From: Solirubrobacterales bacterium
GTDB lineage: Bacteria > Actinomycetota > Thermoleophilia > Solirubrobacterales > Solirubrobacteraceae
Direction: 5' to 3'
DNA length: 42,826 nucleotides
Assembly: GCA_003133565.1 (NCBI GenBank)
Contig: PKYB01000046.1
Span: 12,801 to 55,626 of the forward strand
In this document: positions 24,115 through 31,124 of the stretch, piece by piece
How the letters are laid out: each line of letters starts with the position of its first letter
Numbering within the stretch: the first letter of the stretch is position 1
The notes under the pieces: model-generated
Told to the model about the DNA's origin: nothing
Database searches by the model: none
Seen by the model: only the letters and a program-made list of their open reading frames with translations
Position numbers and translations under genes: made by a program

Positions 24115-24189
24115 GTCGATCGGGTCCCAAGCACAATAACTCCCGGCCACACTCGCGGCCGTCAAAACCTCCGCGGCCGCGCAACCTCG

Positions 24190-24195
24190 TAGGCT
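24190..24195 (+). promoter_or_regulatory. -10-like hexamer for proS
   Basis: TAGGCT is 8 nt before ATG 24204 and no Shine-Dalgarno is present. It gives proS its own start separate from ispG. Confidence 0.4.
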
Positions 24196-24203
24196 AAGGC
24201 GCG

Positions 24204-25895
24204 ATGACCCGCCTCTCGAGCTACTTCCTGCCAACGGAGAAAGAGGCTCCGGCGGACGCTGAGGCGCGCTCGCACAAGCTGATGGTGCGCGCCGGCCTGA
24301 TTCGCCAGATCGGCGCCGGCCTGTGGAGCTGGCTACCCGCGGGCTGGCGAGTCCAGGCGCGCATCGGCACGATCCTGCGCGAGGAGATCAACCGCATCGG
24401 CGGCCACGAGATGCTGATGCCGGTTATCCAGCCGGCCGAGCTGTGGAAACGCAGCGGCCGTTACGGGATCGAGGAGCTCTTCAAGCTCGAGGACCGCCGA
24501 GGCGCCGAGCTCGTTCTGGCGATGACCCACGAGGAGGCTATTACCTCGCACGTCGCGCAGGTCGTTCGCTCCTACCGCGATCTGCCGCTGATCCTCTACC
24601 ACGTCCAGACCAAGGGGCGCGACGAGCCGCGCCCGCGCGCCGGCGTGCTGCGCACCCGCGAGTTCGTGATGAAGGACTCCTACAGCTTCGATCGAGACCA
24701 GGCCGGTCTCGATCAGAGCTACGCCCGGCACATCGAAGCCTACGACCGGATTTTTGACCGCGTCGGTCTGCGCTGGTACCGCGTTGCCGGCGATGTCGGC
24801 CTGATGGGCGGCAGCGGTGCCCACGAGTACATGGCGCCGTGCGCGGCCGGCGAAAACGAGGTCGCGCTGGCGCCGGGCTACGCCGCGAACGTCGAGGTGG
24901 CGCGCGCGACTGCGCAGCCGGTCGCGCTCGAGGGTCTACTGGACGCGCCGCAGGAGGTCTCGACGCCGGGCGCGAGCACAATCGCCGACGTCGCGGCACT
25001 GCTTGGGCTGGCGCCAGGCGCACTCTTGAAGGCCTACCCGGTCGTCGTCGAGCCGCGCGGCCTCGTGCTAGTCGTCTTGCGTGGCGATCACCGGGTCAAC
25101 GAGCTCAAGCTCGCCGCGACGCTCGGCGGCGACTGGCGGCCGGCGAGCGAAGCGGAGATCGCGGTCCAGCTTGGTCCAGCGGGGTTCATCGGACCGGCTG
25201 GCCTCGACGGGCGCCTCCCGATCCTGCTCGACGACGCGGTCGGCGAAGGCTCCTACATCACCGGCGCGAACCGTGCCGACACGCACCTGCGGGGTGTGCA
25301 GCCGGGCCGCGACTTCAGCTTCGAGCGTGCCGACATCCGCCGGGTCGAGGTTGGCGACCTGGTCGACGGGCATCCGATCGCCATCGAGCCGGCGATCGAG
25401 GTGGGAAACATCTTTCAGCTCGGCACGCGTTACTCGCAGGCCTTCGGCGCCAGCTATCTCGACGAGCACGGTCAGGAGCAGCCAATCTGGATGGGTAGCT
25501 ACGGCATCGGTCCGGCCCGCATCGCGGCGGCCGCCGTCGAGCAGTACGCCGACGAGGCCGGCATATCGTGGCCGCTCGCGATCGCGCCCTTTGCCGTCCA
25601 CCTCGTCGTGCTCGGCAAGCCCGGCGGCGCCGAGCGTGAGTTTGCGGACTCCGTCTATGAGACGCTCGTGGACGGGGGCTTGGAGGTCTGTTACGACGAC
25701 CGTGACCTCGGCGCCGGGGAAAAGTTCGCCGACGCCGAGCTCCTTGGCTGTCCGCTGCGTCTAACCGTCGGACGTCGCTCGCTCGAGCAGCGTGAGATCG
25801 AGGTTCAGGTTCGGCGCGGTCGTGAGGCGCGAGCCGGCCTGCCCGCCGACGGGTTACTCGCGCGGGTGGAGGAGTTGTGCCGCGAGCTCGCCTGA
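24204..25895 (+). CDS. proS: Prolyl-tRNA synthetase, bacterial type with INS editing domain
   Basis: 563 residues, matching the E. coli-type enzyme (572). The class II core has motif 1 and motif 2 (QTKGRDEPRPRAGVLRTREFVMKDSYSF), motif 3 (MGSYGIGPARI) and a C-terminal anticodon-binding domain (about 465-560). Between motifs 2 and 3 the editing domain (about 225-400), which clears Ala-tRNA-Pro, is complete, including the LLKAYPVV region. It charges tRNA-Pro. Closeness to rseP/ispG is a conserved bacterial arrangement. The 3' end overlaps pgsA by 19 bp. Confidence 0.95.
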   Translation: MTRLSSYFLPTEKEAPADAEARSHKLMVRAGLIRQIGAGLWSWLPAGWRVQARIGTILREEINRIGGHEMLMPVIQPAELWKRSGRYGIEELFKLEDRRGAELVLAMTHEEAITSHVAQVVRSYRDLPLILYHVQTKGRDEPRPRAGVLRTREFVMKDSYSFDRDQAGLDQSYARHIEAYDRIFDRVGLRWYRVAGDVGLMGGSGAHEYMAPCAAGENEVALAPGYAANVEVARATAQPVALEGLLDAPQEVSTPGASTIADVAALLGLAPGALLKAYPVVVEPRGLVLVVLRGDHRVNELKLAATLGGDWRPASEAEIAVQLGPAGFIGPAGLDGRLPILLDDAVGEGSYITGANRADTHLRGVQPGRDFSFERADIRRVEVGDLVDGHPIAIEPAIEVGNIFQLGTRYSQAFGASYLDEHGQEQPIWMGSYGIGPARIAAAAVEQYADEAGISWPLAIAPFAVHLVVLGKPGGAEREFADSVYETLVDGGLEVCYDDRDLGAGEKFADAELLGCPLRLTVGRRSLEQREIEVQVRRGREARAGLPADGLLARVEELCRELA

Positions 25896-26500
25896 GCAAG
25901 CGGCGGCTGCTCGGTTTCGATCGCTCCGGACCGCCGCCGCCGCAGACCGCCGCCGACGCAGCCTGGCATCCATGGACGGTCCCCAACGCGATCGGCTATG
26001 GCCGGATCGCCTTGATCCCCGTGTTTCTGGTCCTCGACTACGACTCCCGCCACGGGACCAACACGCTCGCCGCCATCTGCTTCTTTCTCGCCGGCGGGGC
26101 CGACTATCTGGATGGAATCGCAGCGCGCCTGACCGGCCAGTACAGCCGGCTCGGCGCGGTGCTGGACCCGCTGATCGATCGCACGCTCGTCCTCGCCGGT
26201 GCCGCGGTCTGCTGGTCCTATGAGCTCCTGCCACGCTGGGCGCTCGCCGTCCTGCTGGTGCGTGAGCTGCTGATGCTGTTCGCCGGGCAGGCCTGGCTGC
26301 GACGCGGGTTCGCGCTAGCGATAAACTGGCCGGGACGGATTGCGGTGGCGCCAACGATGTTGGGCATCTGGCTGGGGCTACTCGGGGTCCGCAGCGTCGG
26401 CGAAGTGTTTCTCTACGTCGGCTTGAGCCTGGCTTGGATCGCTACGGCCGTCTACTTTCGCGATGGCTTGGCCCAGACGTCAGTCTCAAGTTCAACTTGA
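25877..26500 (+). CDS. pgsA: CDP-alcohol phosphatidyltransferase, PgsA-like
   Basis: 207 residues, about five to six transmembrane segments after a polar N-terminus. The complete family motif is present: DYLDGIAARLTGQYSRLGAV followed by LDPLID, with every Asp in its place (D-x2-D-G-x2-A-R-x8-G-x3-D-x3-D). These enzymes transfer phosphatidyl from CDP-diacylglycerol to glycerol 3-phosphate, inositol phosphate or another alcohol; the first is most likely but not certain. In mycobacteria a pgsA gene also lies close to garA. The start is GTG 25877, within proS. Confidence 0.82.
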   Translation: MPRARLSKRRLLGFDRSGPPPPQTAADAAWHPWTVPNAIGYGRIALIPVFLVLDYDSRHGTNTLAAICFFLAGGADYLDGIAARLTGQYSRLGAVLDPLIDRTLVLAGAAVCWSYELLPRWALAVLLVRELLMLFAGQAWLRRGFALAINWPGRIAVAPTMLGIWLGLLGVRSVGEVFLYVGLSLAWIATAVYFRDGLAQTSVSSST

Positions 26501-26525
26501 CCCTTGATCCGAGCGCCGCTATACT
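26497..26525 (+). promoter_or_regulatory. Canonical -35/-10 promoter
   Basis: TTGACC (26497-26502) and TATACT (26520-26525) are separated by exactly 17 bp, the best housekeeping-type promoter in the window. It overlaps the pgsA stop and should drive the rsiG-like, garA and ftsR genes. The start codon lies 30 bp further on. Confidence 0.7.
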
Positions 26526-26544
26526 CGGGGCCGCGCACCCGGCC

Positions 26545-26551
26545 AGAAGGA
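26545..26551 (+). promoter_or_regulatory. Shine-Dalgarno of the RsiG-like gene
   Basis: AGAAGGA ends 4 nt before ATG 26556. It agrees with a transcript carrying a short 5' leader from the promoter at 26497-26525. Confidence 0.6.
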
Positions 26552-26555
26552 CACC

Positions 26556-26822
26556 ATGGACGATACGTTTCCAGATCTCGGTTCGCTCACGGACGTCGAG
26601 CTGAAGGATCTGATTCAGCAGCTCAGCGCCGAGGAGGTGGGTATCTCCTACCGACGCCGGCTCCTCCACGGCAAGATCGACATCCTGCGGGCCGAGCTCG
26701 TCAGCCGCCTGCGACGTAAGCACGATGGCGGTGAGGAGATCATCAGCGGCGACGACGTGGCGAGACTCACCGAGATCCTCGCCGGACGCGCCGGCGGCGA
26801 CCCCGCGCCCGACGCGAACTGA
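26556..26822 (+). CDS. RsiG-like small helical protein with a c-di-GMP-binding-type signature
   Basis: 88 residues, predicted nearly all helix. Residues 27-42 read E-x3-S-x2-R-x3-H-x3-D (Glu27, Ser31, Arg34, His38, Asp42). The c-di-GMP signature of RsiG, the anti-sigma factor of WhiG in Streptomyces and Rubrobacter, is E-x3-S-x2-R-x3-Q-x3-D, so only one position differs (Gln to His). RsiG holds c-di-GMP between antiparallel helices and thereby a sigma factor. Only one copy of the motif is seen, as in the homodimeric Rubrobacter form. No WhiG-type sigma gene is in the window. The family call is from motif memory; binding to c-di-GMP is inference. Confidence 0.6.
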   Translation: MDDTFPDLGSLTDVELKDLIQQLSAEEVGISYRRRLLHGKIDILRAELVSRLRRKHDGGEEIISGDDVARLTEILAGRAGGDPAPDAN

Positions 26823-26835
26823 GAGGCTCGGCGCG

Positions 26836-27300
26836 ATGGCCCTGCACTGCGCTGAGTGCGGTTTCGTCAACCCTGAGGGTGCGAACTACTGCCAGAAGTG
26901 TGGTGCGCTCGTCGAGCTCGACGGTGGCGATGAGCCCACGACGGCAACCTACCGCGTCGGTGAGACCGGCGATTTCGTCGCCGTCGACCTGGCCGAAGTG
27001 GCCGATGGCGACGCGGCGCTCGTAATCCGCACCGGCGGCGGTCGCGCCGGCGAGAGCTTCCCCGTCGTGGGCGACCGGATGACGATCGGTCGCCGACCGG
27101 ACGCGTCGGTGTTTCTCGATGACATCACCGTCTCGCGTGATCACGCCCTGCTCGTCAAGCGCGGTAGCGCTTGGTTCCTCGACGACTGCGGGTCCCTCAA
27201 CGGCACCTACGTCAACCGCCAGCGGATCGACTCGCAGCGGCTCGTCGACGGCGATGAGCTGCAAATCGGCAAATACAAGCTCGCCTTCCGCGAACCATGA
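26836..27300 (+). CDS. garA: GarA-type FHA domain protein with an N-terminal zinc ribbon
   Basis: 154 residues. An N-terminal zinc ribbon has Cys5, Cys8, Cys19 and Cys22. A linker with EPTTATYR (Thr35, Thr36) aligns with the ETTSVFR phosphorylation motif of mycobacterial GarA/OdhI. The FHA domain (about 60-150) has the phosphothreonine-binding residues: Gly-Arg in TIGRRPD, Ser and His in TVSRDHA, and Asn-Gly in SLNGTYVN. GarA, when unphosphorylated, inhibits 2-oxoglutarate dehydrogenase and controls glutamate metabolism; phosphorylation by PknB/PknG closes it on itself. Mycobacterial GarA has no zinc ribbon. It overlaps ftsR by 4 bp (ATGA), the same order as Rv1827-Rv1828. Confidence 0.8.
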   Translation: MALHCAECGFVNPEGANYCQKCGALVELDGGDEPTTATYRVGETGDFVAVDLAEVADGDAALVIRTGGGRAGESFPVVGDRMTIGRRPDASVFLDDITVSRDHALLVKRGSAWFLDDCGSLNGTYVNRQRIDSQRLVDGDELQIGKYKLAFREP

Positions 27301-28040
27301 GCACAACTCCCCAACTCAAACCAAGCGAAGTCACGCGACCGGCCGCGAAATCGATCACGATCGGCGCTGTCTGCAAGGCGCTGCAGGGCGAATTCCGCGA
27401 TATCTCGATCTCGAAGATCCGCTACCTCGAGGACCAGCGCCTGCTCTCGCCGCAACGCAGTACTGGCGGCTACCGCAAATACAGCCCCGACGACGTGGCG
27501 CGGCTGCGGACGATCTTGCGCCTGCAACGCGATGAGTTCCTGCCGCTGCGTGTGATCCGCCAGGAGCTGGCGAGCGGGCGGCAGGGAGCCGCCGAGATGC
27601 CAGCGGCCGAGAACTCAGACGGCGCGCGGCGCTGGCGCCAGAACGTCGGCGTGAGCGACGCCCCCGCCTACCACAGCCTCGCCGACGTCATCGCCGACAC
27701 CCACGCCGACGCCAGCCTGGTCGCCGAACTCGAGGAATACGGCGTGATCAAGGGCGAGTCGCGTGAAGGCACGCGCTACTACGACGAAACTGAGCGCGAG
27801 ATCGTGCGCGCCGTGCGTGAGCTCGCGCGCTACGGCGTTGGTGGGCGAAACCTGCGCGTGTTCCGCTCCTCCGCCGACCGCGAGGCCAACCTCTTGCAGC
27901 AGATTCTCGCTCCGGCGCTGCGCTCGCGAAACCCGGAGCGGCGCAAGGAGGCGCTCGAGGCGCTCGAGAACCTGGCGACGGTCTCGACACATCTCAAACA
28001 CTTGCTGCTCGTGCGCGATCTGCGCCGAATGGCCAACTAG
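27297..28040 (+). CDS. ftsR: FtsR-type MerR-family regulator
   Basis: 247 residues. The N-terminal MerR winged helix (about 15-90) reads FRDISISKIRYLEDQRLLSP, then the wing GGYRKYSPDDVARLRTILRLQ and LPLRVIRQEL. This is very close to Corynebacterium FtsR and mycobacterial Rv1828, which activate ftsZ. The C-terminal part (about 120-245) has a second helical domain found in that group and no metal-binding Cys. Context agrees: garA immediately upstream with overlapping ATGA. It may regulate division genes here, but no ftsZ is in view. Its TAG overlaps the next GTG. Confidence 0.82.
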   Translation: MSTTPQLKPSEVTRPAAKSITIGAVCKALQGEFRDISISKIRYLEDQRLLSPQRSTGGYRKYSPDDVARLRTILRLQRDEFLPLRVIRQELASGRQGAAEMPAAENSDGARRWRQNVGVSDAPAYHSLADVIADTHADASLVAELEEYGVIKGESREGTRYYDETEREIVRAVRELARYGVGGRNLRVFRSSADREANLLQQILAPALRSRNPERRKEALEALENLATVSTHLKHLLLVRDLRRMAN

Positions 28041-28459
28041 TGCAGGGCGAAGCGCCCGGCCTGACCGAAAGCCAGGCCTTCGATGGCCTCGTCGGCCTCG
28101 AGATCACCGAGGTCAGCCCCGAGCGGGTGAGCGCTCAGATCGCAGTGCGCGACGAGCTGCTGCAGACGTTTGGCGTGCTTCACGGGGGTGTCTATGCCAC
28201 CGTCGCCGAGTCACTCGCCTCACGCGGCACGGTTGCTGCAGTTTGGTCAGAGGGCTCGGTAGGGCTCGGCCTCTCGAACCACACGAGCTTCCTGCGACCG
28301 GTCTCCGCGGGCACGGTGACGGCCGTCGGGCGACCGCTGCACCGCGGTCGTACGACGTGGGTTTGGGACATCGAGATGACGGACAGCGAGGGCAGGCGCT
28401 GTGCGGTCTCGCGTGTGACGATCGCCGTGCGTCCGCGCAGCGAGCCTCATCCCCGGTAG
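28040..28459 (+). CDS. PaaI-type hotdog-fold thioesterase
   Basis: 139 residues, a single hotdog domain. The characteristic segment is FGVLHGGVYATVAESLAS, with the His-Gly-Gly turn and the Glu (in AES) expected at the active site. PaaI-type enzymes hydrolyse acyl- or aryl-CoA thioesters; the substrate is unknown. The start is GTG, sharing a base with the ftsR stop. The 3' end overlaps the convergent nadE gene by 13 bp. Confidence 0.85.
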   Translation: MQGEAPGLTESQAFDGLVGLEITEVSPERVSAQIAVRDELLQTFGVLHGGVYATVAESLASRGTVAAVWSEGSVGLGLSNHTSFLRPVSAGTVTAVGRPLHRGRTTWVWDIEMTDSEGRRCAVSRVTIAVRPRSEPHPR

Positions 28460-30144
28460 CGGTTGGTGATCGGCATCCTCCGGTCACGGCCGAAGGCGCG
28501 CTCCGTGATCTTGATCCCCGGCGGCGCCTGACGGCGCTTGTACTCGGCGCGGTCGACCAGCGCGACGACCCGATCGACGGTCGCCGCCGGCAGGCCGCGG
28601 GCCACGAGCTCCTCGCGTCCGACGCTCTCCTCGACGTAGCCGCGCAGAATCGCATCGAGTAGCTCATAGGGAGGAAGCGAGTCATCGTCGCGCTGGCCGT
28701 GACGGAGCTCGGCGGTCGGCGCCCGGTCAAGGATCGAGGCGGCAATCACCGGCTCGGTCCGGTTGCGCCAGTGCGCAAGGGCGTAGACGAGCGTCTTCTC
28801 GATGTCCTTGATCACGGCAAAGCCGCCCGCCGAGTCGCCATAGAGGGTCGAGTAGCCGACCGACATCTCGGATTTGTTGCCGGTCGTCAGCACGAGCCAG
28901 CCGAACTTGTTCGACAGCGCCATCAGCAGGTTGCCGCGAATTCGCGCCTGCAGGTTCTCCTCGGTGATGTCGCGCTCGAGCCCTTCGAATGTCGGTGCGA
29001 GCAGCTCGTCGTAGCTGCGCATCGGCGCGGCGATCGGCAGTTCGAGCAGCTCGATCCCGAGCGTCGCGGCCAGTGTCCGCGCGTCGTCCTGGGTTTCCGC
29101 CGAGGAGAACCCCGAAGGCATGACGACGGCGCTCACGCGTTCCGGGCCGAGCGCATCGCTGGCGATCGTCGCCACAAACGCCGAGTCAACCCCGCCGGAG
29201 AGGCCGAGCACGGCGTGCTCGAAGCCATTCTTGTTGACGTAGGCGCGCAGACCGCAGATCAGCGCGGCGTAGATCTCGGCCTCCCGCGGGGCGAGGAGCT
29301 CAGCGACTCGTGGGTGCTTCGGCGCGGAGGACACAGCGAGCTCGGCATCGACGCTCGTGAGGAGCTCGACCGCCCCTTCGCGCGCTTGCGCGCCGGGCGC
29401 CGGCGCGAGCTCGACGTCGCAGATCAGCATCTCCTCCTCGAATTGGGCTGCCCGAGCGAGCAGCCGCCCGTCGCGATCGAGGACGAAGGAGTGGCCATCG
29501 AAGACCAGCTCGTCCTGTCCACCGACCAGGCCGCAGAAGGCATAGGCCGTGCCGTATGCGCGCACCCGCTCGCCGATCATCGCCTCGCGCTCGAGGCCTT
29601 TGCCGGCGTGGTAAGGGGAGGCTGAGATGTTGAGGATCAGGCTGGCTCCGGCGCGGGCCAGGTCGGAGGATGGCGGTCCGGCAAGCCAGACGTCCTCGCA
29701 TACGGTGATCCCGATCCGCTGCCCAGCCAGCTCGATCACGCCCGGGCCCGGACCGGGGCGGAAGTAGCGCTGCTCATCAAAGACGCCGTAGTTGGGTAGA
29801 TGGATCTTGCGGTAGATGGCGGCGAGGCGACCGTTAGCGAGGATCGCCGCCGCGTTGTAGAGGTGTCGGTCACGCTCGGGAAAGCCGACAACGGCGACGA
29901 TTCCGGCGGTCTGCTCGGCAAGGCGCTCCACGGCCTCGCGCGCGTCGCGCAGGAAGTGCTCCTTGTAGAGCAGATCCTCGGGTGGATAGCCCGTGACCGC
30001 GAGCTCACCGAACGCGACGAGCTGGGCGCCAGCGTCACGGGCACGGGCGATCGCGTCCGCGATCGCAGCCTCGTTAGGCGCGATATCGCCGACCGTCGGG
30101 TCGGTTTGGCAGAGCGCCAAGCGGAGCACGGGAAGGGGGCTCAT
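28447..30144 (-). CDS. nadE: Glutamine-dependent NAD+ synthetase
   Basis: 565 residues in two domains. The N-terminal nitrilase-type glutaminase (about 1-255) has its Glu in FGELAVTGYPPEDLLYKE, Lys in YRKIHLPNYGVFDE and Cys in ITVCEDVW. The C-terminal synthetase (about 270-560) has the PP-loop LSGGVDSAFVATIA and TTGNKSEMSVGYSTLYGD. Ammonia from glutamine passes to deamido-NAD+ to give NAD+. ATG 30144 is chosen: the family begins right there (LRLALCQTDPTVGD), and GATAAT lies 6 nt upstream. The frame is open upstream to 30291 without similarity. Confidence 0.93.
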   Translation of the reverse strand: MSPLPVLRLALCQTDPTVGDIAPNEAAIADAIARARDAGAQLVAFGELAVTGYPPEDLLYKEHFLRDAREAVERLAEQTAGIVAVVGFPERDRHLYNAAAILANGRLAAIYRKIHLPNYGVFDEQRYFRPGPGPGVIELAGQRIGITVCEDVWLAGPPSSDLARAGASLILNISASPYHAGKGLEREAMIGERVRAYGTAYAFCGLVGGQDELVFDGHSFVLDRDGRLLARAAQFEEEMLICDVELAPAPGAQAREGAVELLTSVDAELAVSSAPKHPRVAELLAPREAEIYAALICGLRAYVNKNGFEHAVLGLSGGVDSAFVATIASDALGPERVSAVVMPSGFSSAETQDDARTLAATLGIELLELPIAAPMRSYDELLAPTFEGLERDITEENLQARIRGNLLMALSNKFGWLVLTTGNKSEMSVGYSTLYGDSAGGFAVIKDIEKTLVYALAHWRNRTEPVIAASILDRAPTAELRHGQRDDDSLPPYELLDAILRGYVEESVGREELVARGLPAATVDRVVALVDRAEYKRRQAPPGIKITERAFGRDRRMPITNRYRG

Positions 30145-30150
30145 CGACCG

Positions 30151-30156
30151 ATTATC
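30151..30156 (-). promoter_or_regulatory. -10-like hexamer for nadE
   Basis: On the minus strand GATAAT is 6 nt before the ATG at 30144. It is close to the sigma-70-type consensus, and no Shine-Dalgarno lies in between. Confidence 0.45.
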
Positions 30157-30244
30157 GCTGAGCGTCCAGCTGGCTTTGGGCATGACGGGCCGGCAACCGG
30201 ACCTGTCGGTCACCCCCGCCGGGTAACATAACTCTCGTTCCAAG

Positions 30245-30437
30245 ACCGCCGAGTCGCCATTGCATCCTGCGAAGGCGAGCGGGGGACCCACTGCCGAGGT
30301 ACATGGCGGCGCATTGCGTCGTGCCTCGGACGGGGCGAATCGGCCGCACGAGGCGGCCGTAGCGACGACGGATTGCGGCTCGCTGGTGAGCTGCGGCCAT
30401 CGCCGCGAGCCCGACAGCTAACCCCGTAGGCGGCGAT
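30245..30437 (+). ncRNA. ydaO/yuaA-class c-di-AMP riboswitch
   Basis: The 308-bp gap between nadE and the rlpA-like gene is filled by this element. Conserved blocks of the class are in order: the 5' P1 strand CCGCC (30246-30250), GGGGGACCCA (30281-30290), GGGGCGAATC (30332-30341), GAGCCCGACAGCTAACCCCG (around 30407-30426) and the 3' P1 strand GGCGG (30429-30433). This RNA binds c-di-AMP and usually switches expression off when the ligand is high. It often precedes cell-wall hydrolase and ion-transport genes, and here it precedes an RlpA/Rpf-like secreted protein. No separate terminator helix is obvious after it, so control of translation is possible. Confidence 0.92.
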
Positions 30438-30440
30438 AAG

Positions 30441-30446
30441 AAGGAG
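30441..30446 (+). promoter_or_regulatory. Shine-Dalgarno of the rlpA-like gene
   Basis: AAGGAG stands 6 nt before TTG 30453 and directly after the riboswitch 3' helix. Its closeness to the aptamer would allow the riboswitch to mask it. Confidence 0.65.
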
Positions 30447-30452
30447 AAGCGT

Positions 30453-31124
30453 TTGATCAGGCCAAGGCTGATCGCGCCCGCCGTGGGCGCGACCGCAGTA
30501 CTGTGCGCGGCGGTGCTCGCCGGCGCGCTCTTTGCGAGCAACGCGGCGTCGCCGGCCGCCTGGGCCGACGGAACTCCCGCCAAGGCCATCCTCTCGAGCC
30601 ATGTGCTCCAGAAGAACGTGCTGGTCGGGCACGAGATCGCGGTCCGCGGCTCGCTAGCCCCGACACTTGGGGGCGAGGTCGTCCGACTACAGCAGCGCCG
30701 TGCCGGCGGCTGGACCGATCTGGCACACAGCCGCAGCGATCCGAACGGTCACTTCGTGATCTATGCCTGGCCGCGCCGGATCGGTGCATTTGCGGTGCGC
30801 GTCGTGGTCAGCGGCATGCCCGCCGGATTAGATGCCGCGAGCGCGAGCGCGAAGGTCAACGTCTACCACAAGGTGATCGCCTCCTGGTACGGGCCTGGGG
30901 GCCGCACCGCCTGCGGTGAGGAGCTGACGCCGGCAACGCTCGGCGTGGCCAACAAGACGCTGCCGTGCGGCACGTTCGTGACCCTCCGCTACGGCCACCG
31001 CACGCTGCGGGTGCGGGTCATCGACCGCGGCCCGTTTGTCCCCGGGCGCGACTACGACCTCACCTACGCGACGAAGCTCGCGCTCGGCTTCGTTGGTGTC
31101 GCACCGGTATGGGCGACGCGCTAG
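30453..31124 (+). CDS. Secreted RlpA-like double-psi beta-barrel protein
   Basis: 223 residues. A signal peptide or anchor (about 5-38) is followed by an Ig-like beta region (about 45-135) and a C-terminal double-psi beta-barrel of the RlpA/3D type (about 143-223: ASWYGPGGRTACGEELTP, VTLRYGHRTLRVRVIDRGPF, RDYDLTYATKLALGF). The Asp in IDRGPF matches the catalytic Asp of lytic transglycosylases of this fold. It probably acts on peptidoglycan outside the cell. Expression should respond to c-di-AMP through the preceding riboswitch. The start is TTG 30453 with a clear Shine-Dalgarno. Its TAG shares the CTAG palindrome with the stop of the convergent dinB. Confidence 0.85.
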   Translation: MIRPRLIAPAVGATAVLCAAVLAGALFASNAASPAAWADGTPAKAILSSHVLQKNVLVGHEIAVRGSLAPTLGGEVVRLQQRRAGGWTDLAHSRSDPNGHFVIYAWPRRIGAFAVRVVVSGMPAGLDAASASAKVNVYHKVIASWYGPGGRTACGEELTPATLGVANKTLPCGTFVTLRYGHRTLRVRVIDRGPFVPGRDYDLTYATKLALGFVGVAPVWATR

